In this document: positions 53,004 to 62,207 of the stretch, piece by piece
Layout of the letters: every line of letters starts with the position of its first letter
Numbering within the stretch: the first letter of the stretch is position 1
From: Ruegeria sp. THAF57
GTDB lineage: Bacteria > Pseudomonadota > Alphaproteobacteria > Rhodobacterales > Rhodobacteraceae
Length of the DNA: 64,000 nucleotides
Reading direction: 5' to 3'
Assembly (NCBI RefSeq): GCF_903914075.1
Contig: NZ_CAIWNQ010000002.1
Location: 124,001-188,000 of the forward strand
The notes under the pieces: model-generated
The model's database searches: none
Told to the model about the DNA's origin: nothing
What the model saw: the letters and a program-made list of their open reading frames with translations, nothing else
Position numbers and translations under genes: made by a program

Positions 53004-54002
53004 ATGACTATCGGCACGGTCTCAAAACCGCATGAGCGGCTGGCGGAAATTCTCGCGGGTGAAATGGACGCAGTGAATGAGCTGATCCGAACCCGCATGG
53101 CGTCTGAGCACGCCCCGCGTATCCCGGAAGTAACGGCGCATCTGGTCGAGGCAGGCGGCAAGCGTTTGCGCCCGATGCTGACTCTGGCCGCAGCGCAACT
53201 GTTTGGCTATCAGGGCGGCCACCATGTACGGCTGGCCGCGACTGTTGAATTCATCCATACCGCCACCTTGCTGCACGACGATGTTGTGGACGAAAGCGGC
53301 CAGCGGCGTGGGCGCCCCACGGCAAACCTTTTGTGGGACAACAAATCCAGCGTTTTGGTGGGCGACTACCTGTTTTCGCGCAGCTTTCAGTTGATGGTCG
53401 AGACCGGGTCGCTGCGCGTGCTTGATATCCTGGCAAACGCATCGGCGACAATTGCCGAAGGTGAAGTCCTGCAAATGACGGCGGCCACCGATCTGGGCAC
53501 CAACGAGGCGATCTACCTGCAGGTTGTACGCGGCAAAACGGCGGCATTGTTCTCAGCCGCGACCGAAGTCGGCGGTGTCATCGCCGGTGCAGCAGAAGAG
53601 CAGGTTCAAGCCCTGTATGACTATGGTGATGCGCTGGGGATCGCCTTTCAGATCGCGGATGACCTGTTGGATTATCAGGGCGACAGCACTGCGACCGGCA
53701 AAAACGTCGGTGACGATTTTCGCGAACGCAAACTGACCTTGCCCGTAATCAAAGCTGTCGCGCAAGCAACCCCAGAAGAACACGCATTCTGGGAGCGTAC
53801 GATTGGCCGTGGCCGTCAGGAAGACGGTGATCTGGACCATGTGCTTGGGCTGATGGCCAAATACGGCACACTGGACGCCACGCGCTCGGACGCGCTGGGA
53901 TGGGCGAATAAGGCCAAAGCGTCGCTCGACATTCTACCCGACCATGAAATTCGCACCTTGCTGCGCGATCTGGCGGATTATGTGGTGTCTCGCCTCAATT
54001 GA
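53004..54002 (+). CDS. Long-chain polyprenyl diphosphate synthase (octa/decaprenyl)
   Basis: This trans-prenyltransferase extends farnesyl diphosphate with isopentenyl diphosphate units for the ubiquinone side chain. It has 332 residues. The first Asp-rich motif DDVVD is at 92-96 and the second is in IADDLLDYQGD. The substrate-length-controlling residues before the first motif are small (TATLLHD), as in long-chain enzymes. ATG 53004 is preferred to GTG 53001 because AGGAG is close upstream. In Rhodobacteraceae the product is expected to be the decaprenyl chain of Q10. It is convergent with ispE, overlapping it by 8 nt. Confidence 0.92.
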   Translation: MTIGTVSKPHERLAEILAGEMDAVNELIRTRMASEHAPRIPEVTAHLVEAGGKRLRPMLTLAAAQLFGYQGGHHVRLAATVEFIHTATLLHDDVVDESGQRRGRPTANLLWDNKSSVLVGDYLFSRSFQLMVETGSLRVLDILANASATIAEGEVLQMTAATDLGTNEAIYLQVVRGKTAALFSAATEVGGVIAGAAEEQVQALYDYGDALGIAFQIADDLLDYQGDSTATGKNVGDDFRERKLTLPVIKAVAQATPEEHAFWERTIGRGRQEDGDLDHVLGLMAKYGTLDATRSDALGWANKAKASLDILPDHEIRTLLRDLADYVVSRLN

Positions 54003-54816
54003 GCTGAACCGCGCGACACCACCAGTCGGGATAGGCTGCGCCAATTTCGTAGGCTGCGAAATGGGCCGCCTTCATACTGGGGTAGAGCGCAAAGCACGTT
54101 GACCCTGACCCTGACATCCGAACAAGCAGAGCGTCCTTGGTGGCGGCGAGTTCACCTAGAACCCGACCAACCTCAGGTGCAAGCCCCTTGGTCGGGCCTT
54201 CAAGATCGTTTCGTTGATCGCGCAACCATATGGCGCAGTCCTCAGCGGCGGCAAAGATCGGAATTTCGTCCGGCATGGGGTCGTTGTCGCGGCTTTCCAG
54301 CGCAGAGAAGACGGCCCCTGTGGGAACCTCAACGCCCGGATTGACCAAGAGCGCTGGCAATTGCGGCAAAATAACTGGTGTCAGCCCGTCGCCGATGCCG
54401 CGCATTCGGCTGGCCTGCGCAGCCATGCAGACGGGAATATCCGCGCCAAGTGACAAAGCGATCTCATCCGGAATGGCACCGCCCTGATCGGCAACCATGC
54501 GCAAAGTGGCCGCCGCGTCGGACGACCCGCCACCGATCCCGCCACCGTGCGGCAGCACTTTGTTCAGGTCGATATGCCCTACCCAACCTGCGGCTTTGGC
54601 TGCTCTCCAAACCAGATTACGATCATCCGCAGGAACGCCTGCCGCATGCTCACCTGTAACCTTGATCGACAGGTGATCTCCGCGCGTGAAGCACAGCGTG
54701 TCACCCACATCCGCAAATACCACCAGTGAATCCAGCAGGTGATACCCGTCGGCCCGTCGACCGGTCACATGCAGGGTCAGGTTGATCTTGGCGGGCGCGA
54801 AAGCCTCAGCCTTCAT
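53995..54816 (-). CDS. ispE: 4-diphosphocytidyl-2-C-methyl-D-erythritol kinase
   Basis: IspE phosphorylates CDP-methylerythritol in the MEP isoprenoid pathway. It has 273 residues and a GHMP-kinase fold. The catalytic K10 lies in APAKINL, and the ATP loop GGGIGGGSSDAA is at 91-102. Its 5' end overlaps the upstream TPR gene by 11 nt, and its 3' end meets the polyprenyl synthase, so two isoprenoid genes are convergent. The pathway supplies the substrate of that synthase. Confidence 0.95.
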   Translation of the reverse strand: MKAEAFAPAKINLTLHVTGRRADGYHLLDSLVVFADVGDTLCFTRGDHLSIKVTGEHAAGVPADDRNLVWRAAKAAGWVGHIDLNKVLPHGGGIGGGSSDAAATLRMVADQGGAIPDEIALSLGADIPVCMAAQASRMRGIGDGLTPVILPQLPALLVNPGVEVPTGAVFSALESRDNDPMPDEIPIFAAAEDCAIWLRDQRNDLEGPTKGLAPEVGRVLGELAATKDALLVRMSGSGSTCFALYPSMKAAHFAAYEIGAAYPDWWCRAVQLN

Positions 54817-56521
54817 TTGCGACCTTCAATGGGTCTGCACCTTCTTCGGCCAGAACTGCATCCAGCCCGATCTCAAGCTTGCGGCGAATTCGGTCCGGGT
54901 CGGCTTCACCATCCGTGTCATCTGGGTCAATAAAGGACAGGGCACGCTTCCACTGGAATTCAGCCTCGCGCGCGCGTCCGACGGCCCAATAGACGTCCCC
55001 CAGATGGTCGTTCACCACGGGATCCACCGGCATCAGCTCAACCGCGCGTTCCATATGCTCAACCGCTTCGTCATAGCGTCCGAGACGGAACAGAACCCAA
55101 CCCAAGCTATCCACGATGTAGCCGCTGTCAGGCCGCGCGGTGACAGCGCGTTCGATCATGTTCAATGCTTCGTCCAGCTTCTCGCGCCGCTCAACCAGCG
55201 AATACCCCAGATAGTTCAATACCTGCGGCTGATCCGGGTTCAGCTCCAGCGCCTGCCGGAAATCGGCCTCGGCCTGATCCCAGTTCTTGAGCCGCTCGTG
55301 CGAGATGCCGCGGGCATAATACAGAAACCAGTTTCCCCCGACACCGCCTTCAATCAGTTCGATGGCCTTGTCGTAGGTTTCCACCGCAGCAGCATAGTTC
55401 TCTTGCCGTCGCAGAAGATCGGCCAACGCAACATGAACGCTGGGCAGGTTCGGGCTTTGGGTGGCAAGAGCCTGCAAGACTTCGGCGGCCGCATCGGTTT
55501 TACCTGCGCGGCCAAGCACCTCGGCGCGGCCCAATTCGGCTGCGTGGTAATCGCTGCTTTCGGCAGGCACTTTGCGATATGCCTCGACCGCCAGATCATA
55601 TTGCTCGAGCTCGTCCAGCAACTCGGCGCTCAGCAAAATTGCGTCAATGTGGTCAGGCCGCAAGAAAGCTGCGGTTTGTGCGTAAAGCAGAACGTAGTTC
55701 TCCGCCGCCTCGGTGCTGAGCGCAGCCCCCACGGAAAAGAACACTTCTGCCATGCCGTCCTGCGCCGTTCGCACATGCGTGAAGGGCAGGGTTTCTTCCG
55801 CTGTCAGGCGCACCTCATAGCTTTCGATGGATGGGTCGCTGCCAGCGGCAAACACGTCATCCAGAAAGGCCAGCGCATCCTGATTGCGATCAAGCTGCGA
55901 CAGCACTTCAACCCGCGCCAGCGCCGCGCGGCGCGTGAACTTGGCAACCGCCCCTTCGTCGGCTGCAAAAATCGCCTCGGCCCCTTCGAAATCCCCGACC
56001 GAGGCCAATGCAAGCGCCTTGTGGTAAAGCGCGAATTCCCGCAACCCTTCCTGTGTCGCCACCTGATCGAACTGATCCATCGCTTTGGTCATGGACCCCT
56101 GACCAATGTGGGCCCATCCCAGCATCAAACCGTCGACCAACGGTCCGACGCCCTGCGTTTCGGGATCAAGCGCCAACAGTTCGTCCAGCTTGCCATCCGC
56201 AACAAGGTTAGCGGCGATAACCATCCGAGCCGCCTGACTGGGAAGGTCCATTTCAACAACTGTAAGGGCCACAGGCTGGGCGCGCTGCAACTCACCCAGC
56301 GACAGCCGGGCAACAACGACGCTTTCCAGCAGCTTGTGGTTTTCGGGGTCAGCGCGCAGGGCCTGCGCAAAGTAACGCTCGGCTGCGGTATAATCGTTTT
56401 GGAAAATCGCCTGACGCCCGGCCAAATATGGCCCGGACCCGGTATCCGAAAAAGCCGGAAACGTGACTGACGAAGAAAGCAGCGCAACCAGCGCTGCGCG
56501 ACGGAGGAGGGAAGCCACCAA
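54806..56521 (-). CDS. TPR-repeat protein, secreted/outer-membrane-type
   Basis: This is a 571-residue protein. A signal peptide (about residues 1-25) precedes many tetratricopeptide repeats filling the rest; the pattern ...YFAQALRADPENHKLL... and ...DSLGWVLFRLGRYDEAVEHMERA... is clear. It resembles the alphaproteobacterial TPR family that follows or precedes ETF-QO and ispE. Such proteins scaffold envelope complexes, but no partner is known. It overlaps ispE by 11 nt and begins about 100 bp downstream of ETF-QO on the same strand. Confidence 0.85.
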   Translation of the reverse strand: MVASLLRRAALVALLSSSVTFPAFSDTGSGPYLAGRQAIFQNDYTAAERYFAQALRADPENHKLLESVVVARLSLGELQRAQPVALTVVEMDLPSQAARMVIAANLVADGKLDELLALDPETQGVGPLVDGLMLGWAHIGQGSMTKAMDQFDQVATQEGLREFALYHKALALASVGDFEGAEAIFAADEGAVAKFTRRAALARVEVLSQLDRNQDALAFLDDVFAAGSDPSIESYEVRLTAEETLPFTHVRTAQDGMAEVFFSVGAALSTEAAENYVLLYAQTAAFLRPDHIDAILLSAELLDELEQYDLAVEAYRKVPAESSDYHAAELGRAEVLGRAGKTDAAAEVLQALATQSPNLPSVHVALADLLRRQENYAAAVETYDKAIELIEGGVGGNWFLYYARGISHERLKNWDQAEADFRQALELNPDQPQVLNYLGYSLVERREKLDEALNMIERAVTARPDSGYIVDSLGWVLFRLGRYDEAVEHMERAVELMPVDPVVNDHLGDVYWAVGRAREAEFQWKRALSFIDPDDTDGEADPDRIRRKLEIGLDAVLAEEGADPLKVANEG

Positions 56522-56622
56522 AATCCTGCCTTGCTATTGTTTACTGACCAACAAGCTAGGACTTTGGCAGGTAAGAGGCAATGGCAGAGCCTTCACGACC
56601 CTGCCAGTGCCCGTCTTTTCGC

Positions 56623-58269
56623 TTACATGTTGGGATAGTTTGGCCCGTCACCACCCTGTGGCGTGGTCCAGGTGATGTTCTGGCTGGGATCCTTGATATC
56701 GCAGGTCTTGCAGTGAACACAGTTCTGGAAGTTGATGACGAATCGCGGTCCGTTCTCATCCTCGACCATCTCGTACACGCCTGCCGGGCAATAGCGTTGC
56801 GCTGGTTCATCGAACTTGGGCAGGTTGACATTGACCGGGATCGCCGGGTCGGACAGCCGCAGGTGGCAGGGCTGACTTTCCTCGTGGTTGGTCATTGCAA
56901 ACGAGACATTGGTCAAACGGTCAAACGACAGCACGCCATCGGGCTTGGGATAGTCGATGGGCGTGTGCTTGCTGGCCTCTTCGGTTGCTTCGGCATCGTT
57001 CTTGCCGTGACCCAAAGTGCCGAACAGCGAAAAGCCCAGTGTGTTGGTCCACATGTCCAGCCCACCAAAGGCAAGCGACGCTGTCAGGCCCCATTTCGAC
57101 CACATCGGTTTGACGTTGCGCACCTTCTTCAGGTCGCTGCCGATGGCACCGTCGCGCACGTCGGCTTCGTATACAGTCAGCTCATCACCCGCACGGTCAG
57201 CCTTGATCGCGTCAAACGCGGCCTCGGCTGCGGCTTTGCCTGACAGCATCGCATTGTGGTTGCCCTTGATACGCGGCACGTTGACCATACCCGCCGAACA
57301 GCCCAGCAGCGCCACACCCGGCGCAACCAGTTTCGGCATCGACTGATAGCCGCCCTCGGTGATTGCGCGTGCGCCATAAGCCACGCGCTTGCCGCCTTTT
57401 AGCAGCTCGGCCACCATCGGGTGATGTTTGAAGCGCTGGAACTCCATATAGGGATACAGGTGCGGGTTCTTGTAGTTCAGGTGGACCACGAAACCGACAT
57501 AGACCTGATTGTTTTCAAGGTGATAGATGAACGACCCGCCGCCTGCGTTGCTGCCCAAGGGCCAGCCCATCGTGTGCGTGACCGAGCCTTCCTTGTGCTT
57601 GGCTGGGTCGATCTCCCAGATTTCCTTCATGCCGACGCCGTATTTCTGCGGCTCTTTACCGGCTTGCAGATCGTATTTGGCGATAACTTCCTTGGACAGC
57701 GACCCTCGCACGCCTTCCGACAGGAAGACGTATTTGCCGTGCAGCTCCATCCCCGGCTCGGTGTTGGGACCATAAGAGCCGTCGGCCTCGAGACCAAAGA
57801 CACCCGCAACCACGCCTTTAACTTCGCCATTCTCGCCGTAAACCAGCTCGGAACACGCCATGCCGGGGAAGATTTCCACGCCCAGCTCTTCGGCCTGTTC
57901 AGCCATCCAGCGGCAGACATTGCCCATCGAGACGATGTAATTGCCGTGGTTGTTCATCAGCGGTGGCATCGGCCAGTTGGGGATGCGGATCTGTCCCGCC
58001 TCACCCAGCATATAGAAATTGTCTTCCTCGACCGGCGTGTTCAGCGGCGCGCCCTTTTCCTTCCAGTCAGGAATCAGCGCATCAAGGCCACACGGGTCAA
58101 GAACCGCGCCCGACAGGATATGCGCGCCCACTTCCGAGCCCTTTTCCAGAACCACAACATTCAGGTCCGCATCCAACTGTTTCAGACGGATGGCCGCCGA
58201 CAGGCCCGCGGGGCCTGCACCCACGATCACCACATCGTATTCCATCGCTTCGCGTTCAATCTCGGCCAT
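56623..58269 (-). CDS. Electron-transferring flavoprotein-ubiquinone oxidoreductase
   Basis: ETF-QO passes electrons from reduced ETF (from acyl-CoA dehydrogenases such as methylsuccinyl-CoA dehydrogenase) to ubiquinone. The 548-residue protein has the FAD motif VVIVGAGPAGLSA near residues 13-25. Its C-terminal [4Fe-4S] cluster cysteines lie in CPAGVYE and CVHCKTC. All are present. An ATG eight codons in (58245) is an alternative start. Its upstream region carries the 14-mer TGC-rich motif also found before mcl2, which fits a role in the same pathway. Confidence 0.93.
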   Translation of the reverse strand: MAEIEREAMEYDVVIVGAGPAGLSAAIRLKQLDADLNVVVLEKGSEVGAHILSGAVLDPCGLDALIPDWKEKGAPLNTPVEEDNFYMLGEAGQIRIPNWPMPPLMNNHGNYIVSMGNVCRWMAEQAEELGVEIFPGMACSELVYGENGEVKGVVAGVFGLEADGSYGPNTEPGMELHGKYVFLSEGVRGSLSKEVIAKYDLQAGKEPQKYGVGMKEIWEIDPAKHKEGSVTHTMGWPLGSNAGGGSFIYHLENNQVYVGFVVHLNYKNPHLYPYMEFQRFKHHPMVAELLKGGKRVAYGARAITEGGYQSMPKLVAPGVALLGCSAGMVNVPRIKGNHNAMLSGKAAAEAAFDAIKADRAGDELTVYEADVRDGAIGSDLKKVRNVKPMWSKWGLTASLAFGGLDMWTNTLGFSLFGTLGHGKNDAEATEEASKHTPIDYPKPDGVLSFDRLTNVSFAMTNHEESQPCHLRLSDPAIPVNVNLPKFDEPAQRYCPAGVYEMVEDENGPRFVINFQNCVHCKTCDIKDPSQNITWTTPQGGDGPNYPNM

Positions 58270-58388
58270 CGCGGGCTCCTTAGCTAACTTTCCGAATTGG
58301 CGCTTTCACTGCGTGGTCTGCGCAATTTTGTTTCACGGGTGATTACATGGTCACAAAGACCTTGGTCAATCAAAACACGGCGTAACAT

Positions 58389-58402
58389 TGCTGCAATGCG
58401 GC
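58389..58402 (-). promoter_or_regulatory. TGC-rich motif upstream of the ETF-QO gene
   Basis: On the minus strand this is GCCGCATTGCAGCA, identical to the 14-mer before mcl2. It lies 120-133 bp before the ETF-QO ATG and 3 bp beyond the soxR-like stop. The plus strand reads CTGC-AAT-GCGG. Function is inferred. Confidence 0.5.
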
Positions 58403-58404
58403 AG

Positions 58405-58860
58405 TTATGCCTCGGGAGAGTCCCCCATCAGATACCTGGGACCGCTACCATAGGACTTGGCACGGTCATCCGGGTTGTAAAGCGCGCATTTCGGCAAGCT
58501 CAGGCACCCGCAACCAATACAACCATCCAGATTGTCGCGCAGTCGTGTCAGTGTCTCGATTCGCTGATCCAGATGGGTCCGCAACTCGACACTGATTTTC
58601 TGCCAATCCTTTGGGGTCGGGGTCCGGTTGCCCGGCAAGCCAGACAACACCTCACGAATTTCGGGTAAGGTCAGGCCGAACTGTTGTGCGATCATGACAA
58701 AGCTCAGCCGACGAATATCAGCGCGTTGATACCGTCGCTGCCCGCCCGCATTCCGCCAAGGCGCGATCAGGCCCTGAGCCTCATAATATCGAATGGCCGA
58801 AACTGCCAACCCCGTACGCCGTGCAAGAGCGCCAATTGCAAGCCCCTCAGATATTGCCAT
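58405..58860 (-). CDS. soxR: Redox-sensitive transcriptional activator SoxR
   Basis: This 151-residue MerR-family regulator has an N-terminal helix-turn-helix (about 5-40) with AIRYYEAQGLIAPWRN and a C-terminal [2Fe-2S] site with the SoxR-type spacing C114, C117, C119 and C125 (CX2CXCX5C). In non-enteric bacteria SoxR responds to redox-active compounds and activates small defence genes rather than soxS. A dyad suited to MerR-type control lies in the divergent 85-bp gap before the VOC gene, which is therefore a candidate target. Confidence 0.92.
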   Translation of the reverse strand: MAISEGLAIGALARRTGLAVSAIRYYEAQGLIAPWRNAGGQRRYQRADIRRLSFVMIAQQFGLTLPEIREVLSGLPGNRTPTPKDWQKISVELRTHLDQRIETLTRLRDNLDGCIGCGCLSLPKCALYNPDDRAKSYGSGPRYLMGDSPEA

Positions 58861-58881
58861 TTTACCCTCAAAAATATCTTG

Positions 58882-58895
58882 ACCTAAAGTTAGGT
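58882..58895. promoter_or_regulatory. Putative SoxR operator
   Basis: ACCTAA-AG-TTAGGT is a dyad with perfect 6-bp arms, starting inside a TTGACC (58879-58884) that could be the -35 of the VOC gene; a TACGGT lies after a 19-bp spacer, the long spacing typical of MerR-type promoters. Seen in sequence; function inferred. Confidence 0.55.
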
Positions 58896-58945
58896 TTAGA
58901 AATTACGGTGAGTCGGGACAAGCCTCAAATTGAAAAGGAGATCCC

Positions 58946-59326
58946 ATGATGGCGACGCTTGAACACACCAACTTCACGGTCCGTGACCCGCAGGCTTCGG
59001 CCAAGTGGATGCATCAGGTCTTTGGCTGGAAAACCCGCTGGGAAGGACCGGCGATCGCGGGCGGATATACTGTCCACGTGGGCAGCCCGCATACCTATCT
59101 GGCGCTTTACGCACCCAGCGATCCCAAACCATCAGGCGAAAGCAGCTATGACATCATTGGCGGGCTTAATCATGTTGGTGTTCTGGTCGAAGATATCGAC
59201 GAAACCGAAGCCCGGGTTGTCAAAGCCGGGTTCACGCCAAAGTCGCACGCGGACTACGAACCCGGTAAACGGTTCTACTTTGATGACGAAAACGGCATCG
59301 AATTCGAAGTCATTAGCTACGACTAG
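58946..59326 (+). CDS. VOC family (glyoxalase/bleomycin-resistance-like) protein
   Basis: This is a 126-residue protein with two vicinal-oxygen-chelate beta-alpha-beta-beta-beta modules: LEHTNFTVRDPQASAKWM at the start and GLNHVGVLVEDIDETEARV later, with the final FDDENGIEFEVISY. These supply a metal pocket with His/Glu ligands. AAGGAG lies before the ATG at 58946. The divergent SoxR and the dyad between them suggest that it is induced by redox-active compounds and may bind or detoxify them. Confidence 0.85.
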   Translation: MMATLEHTNFTVRDPQASAKWMHQVFGWKTRWEGPAIAGGYTVHVGSPHTYLALYAPSDPKPSGESSYDIIGGLNHVGVLVEDIDETEARVVKAGFTPKSHADYEPGKRFYFDDENGIEFEVISYD

Positions 59327-59467
59327 GCTGTATTCCGCATGTTGGGCGGCTTCGCCCCCTTGCATTTCCCACGCCATTTGGGTCAGGTATTTGACGACCC
59401 ATCAATTCGCCCCGACGCTTGTCTCATGCGGCGGGGCGAAACAATTTTATGCGTGGACGAAAAGAAC

Positions 59468-59938
59468 ATGGAAAAAATTCCGATGACGCCCGCGGGCAAT
59501 GCCGCGCTCGAGGCGGAACTGAAAAACCTCAAGTCGGTCGAACGTCCGGCGATCATCGAAGCCATCGCCACAGCCCGCGAGCTGGGCGATCTGAAGGAAA
59601 ATGCCGAATACCATTCAGCCCGTGAAAAGCAGGGCTTTATCGAAGGCCGCATCAAAGAGCTGGAAAGCATCCTGTCGCTGGCTGATGTAATCGACCCTGC
59701 CAAGCTGTCGGGCGCGATCAAGTTCGGTGCAAAGGTCACGCTTGTCGACGAAGACACGGATGAGGAAAAGACCTGGCAGATCGTGGGTGAGTATGAGGCC
59801 AATATTGAAAACGGCCTGCTCAACATCAAATCCCCCATCGCCCGCGCCCTGATCGGCAAGGACGAAGGCGACAGCGTCGAAGTCCGCACCCCCGGCGGTG
59901 TGCGCTCTTATGAGATTCTGAACATCGAATACGCCTGA
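59468..59938 (+). CDS. greA: Transcription elongation factor GreA
   Basis: GreA rescues backtracked RNA polymerase by stimulating transcript cleavage. It has 156 residues. The N-terminal coiled coil (about 5-75) carries the acidic tip with [17 protein letters not shown], and the C-terminal FKBP-like domain has the expected GGVRSYEIL ending. ATG 59468 gives the family start [10 protein letters not shown]; the frame is open upstream but that part is not GreA-like. The ribosome binding site is weak. It is followed 14 nt later by a membrane protein gene. Confidence 0.95.
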   Translation: MEKIPMTPAGNAALEAELKNLKSVERPAIIEAIATARELGDLKENAEYHSAREKQGFIEGRIKELESILSLADVIDPAKLSGAIKFGAKVTLVDEDTDEEKTWQIVGEYEANIENGLLNIKSPIARALIGKDEGDSVEVRTPGGVRSYEILNIEYA

Positions 59939-59952
59939 CCGGAGCGGTAACC

Positions 59953-60945
59953 ATGTCCGAGCCCACGCCAGAGCAGGAAGCCGAGCGGCCGACCACACTG
60001 GGCATTTATGACAAGCCCGCAACGCCGTCAGTGACCGAAATCGAGATTGTCGCGATCGCGCTCAGTGTGATCTGGCTGATCGTGTCGGTCGTGTTTCTGG
60101 TCCTGCCCGGCAAGGTGGAAGGCGGCAGCTTTGTTGTTACCTTGCTGGCTGTCTTCATGCCCGTCGCGATGATCTGGGTTGCTGCGACGTCGATGCGTGC
60201 CAGCCGGGTCATGCGCGAGGAAAGCGCCCGGCTGCAAACCGCCATTGACGCGATCCGGCAGGCTTACGTGGTGCAACAACAGCGCGCCGCCAGCGGGTAC
60301 GAACCCGCCGTTACCAAGAAACTGGATGAAATCGCTCAGACCGCAAAAAAGACCGAAAGCGCACTGGCAACTTTTTCGACCCAGCGTACCGAACCCGCGC
60401 GCAGCACGATCAACAGCGGAACCGGGGACCAAACCTCGCTGGAGCTGGGCACGCAGGCCGACGACATTGCCCCGCGGCTGAGCACGGGTGTCTTTATTCG
60501 CGCGCTGAATTTCCCCGAGACACAGGAAGACACCGAAGGCTTCGACGCCCTTCGGCTCGCCCTGAAGGATCGGAAAACGGCACAGTTGGTGCAGGCGTCA
60601 CAGGATGTTCTGACCCTGCTCAGTCAGGAAGGCATCTATATGGACGACCTGCGCCCCGACATGGCGCGACCAGAAGTCTGGCGACAGTTCGCCCAAGGCG
60701 CGCGCGGTCGCGCGGTTGCGGCATTGGGCGGAATCCGCGACCGATCGTCCCTTGCACTGACAGCTGCACGCATGAAGCAGGACCCGATTTTTCGGGATGC
60801 GGCACATCATTTCCTGCGTCGGTTCGATCACATGATTGTCGAGTTTGAACCGGATGCCAGCGATGCCGATCTGACCGCGCTTGGCGATACGCGAACCGCG
60901 CGGGCTTTCATGCTTTTGGGGCGTGTCGCCGGTACATTCGACTAA
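59953..60945 (+). CDS. Uncharacterised two-helix membrane protein
   Basis: This is a 330-residue protein. A short N-terminal acidic region precedes two transmembrane helices (about 32-52 and 60-80), a coiled-coil-like segment (about 82-125) and a long soluble C-terminal domain with RPEVWRQFAQGARGRAVAALGG. It has the build of a membrane-anchored scaffold; I do not recognise a named family. It follows greA and its stop overlaps that of moeA by 4 nt on the opposite strand. The function is unknown. Confidence 0.72.
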   Translation: MSEPTPEQEAERPTTLGIYDKPATPSVTEIEIVAIALSVIWLIVSVVFLVLPGKVEGGSFVVTLLAVFMPVAMIWVAATSMRASRVMREESARLQTAIDAIRQAYVVQQQRAASGYEPAVTKKLDEIAQTAKKTESALATFSTQRTEPARSTINSGTGDQTSLELGTQADDIAPRLSTGVFIRALNFPETQEDTEGFDALRLALKDRKTAQLVQASQDVLTLLSQEGIYMDDLRPDMARPEVWRQFAQGARGRAVAALGGIRDRSSLALTAARMKQDPIFRDAAHHFLRRFDHMIVEFEPDASDADLTALGDTRTARAFMLLGRVAGTFD

Positions 60946-62207
60946 AGCCCGAAACTGCCATAGGGAATAAATCGCACGGTGTCGCCCGGCTGAATGTGGC
61001 GGGCACCATCCTCGATCTCGACCAGACCTTCCGCCCAGCTCAGCCCGCTGATCCGACCGGACCCCTCCGACGCAAAGACTTCAACCCGACCTTCGCGGAC
61101 GCGACCACGCAGGTATTCGCGTCGTCCGGGTTTCTTGTGTTTTTCAAACGCGGCAGGAAGGTCGAAGCCCTGTGGCGTCGACCAACCCTCTCCCGCCAAA
61201 AGACCAAGCGCCGGACGTGCAAATATCAGCGTGCAGACCAGCGCCGCCACGGGATTACCGGGCAGGCCGAAAACAGGGGTTTCCTTCCACATCCCAAGCG
61301 CCAGAGGGCGACCCGGTTTCAAGGCAATCCGCCATTCCTGCATCGCACCGGCCTGTTTTAACAAGGCTGACACGTGATCTTCATCCCCCGCCGACGCTCC
61401 GCCGCTTGTCAGGATCACATCCGATTGCCCGGCTGCAAGATCCAACCTGTCTCTTAGGATCGTACGGTCATCGGGGACACGCCCCAGATCAACCGCTTCG
61501 AAGCCCATTTTCCCGATCATCGACAACAGCATCGGACGGTTGGCGTCGAATATCTGACCCGGCCCGGCAACGTCACCGGGTTCAACCAGCTCATCGCCTG
61601 TCGACAGAACAGCAACGCACAACCTGCGGCGGACCGGCACCTCGGCAATCCCTATCGCCGAAAGAAGCGCAAGGTCTGCCGAGGTCAGCCGTCGCCCGGC
61701 GCGCAAAACCGCATCGCCTTCGGTCACGTCCTCTCCGGCGCGGCGTGCGTTTGCGCCTTTCCTGAGCGGTCCGTGAAAAGCGACATGGCCATCCTTGACG
61801 GTGACGTCTTCCTCGAGAACGACAGTGTCCACGCCCTCGGGCAAGGCGGCGCCTGTCAAAACGCGCAGGGCATGGCCCGAGGCCACCTGCCCCTCAAAGG
61901 GTATCCCCGCTGCTGCACGTCCATCTTGCAGGGGCATCACCTGCGGCCCTTCCGAGGCAGGTCCGGAAAACCCGTACCCGTCAACGGCGGAATTCGGCTG
62001 CGGTGGGTTCGAACGCAGGGCCTGTATGTCCTCAGCCAGAATTCGCCCCTCGGAGTCCGAGACCGGAATCGTTTCAGACCCGGTCACACCTGTCAGCCTA
62101 TCCTGCAACACGGCCAGGGCATCATCCACCGGTGTCCAGCTCACCCCGGCGGGCAGCGCAAAACAATCGTTGCTCAATGGGGGCGGTGCGATGTTCGGTT
62201 TGCTCAT
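60942..62207 (-). CDS. moeA: Molybdopterin molybdenumtransferase (MoeA/Glp)
   Basis: MoeA inserts molybdate into molybdopterin-AMP to make the molybdenum cofactor. It has 421 residues. The visible blocks are SNPPQPNSAVDGYGF near the N-terminus, LSTGDELVEPG in the MogA-like domain, and TSGGASAGDEDHV, which are typical. It is the third gene of mobA-mobB-moeA, each overlapping the next by 4 nt, so all three are co-translated. Confidence 0.93.
   Translation of the reverse strand: MSKPNIAPPPLSNDCFALPAGVSWTPVDDALAVLQDRLTGVTGSETIPVSDSEGRILAEDIQALRSNPPQPNSAVDGYGFSGPASEGPQVMPLQDGRAAAGIPFEGQVASGHALRVLTGAALPEGVDTVVLEEDVTVKDGHVAFHGPLRKGANARRAGEDVTEGDAVLRAGRRLTSADLALLSAIGIAEVPVRRRLCVAVLSTGDELVEPGDVAGPGQIFDANRPMLLSMIGKMGFEAVDLGRVPDDRTILRDRLDLAAGQSDVILTSGGASAGDEDHVSALLKQAGAMQEWRIALKPGRPLALGMWKETPVFGLPGNPVAALVCTLIFARPALGLLAGEGWSTPQGFDLPAAFEKHKKPGRREYLRGRVREGRVEVFASEGSGRISGLSWAEGLVEIEDGARHIQPGDTVRFIPYGSFGL

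Noticed and set aside
54782..56470. A 562-codon open frame on the plus strand opposite the TPR gene
   Set aside because: It mirrors the TPR gene, which has a signal peptide and clear repeats; the antisense frame reads as low-quality sequence without motifs.
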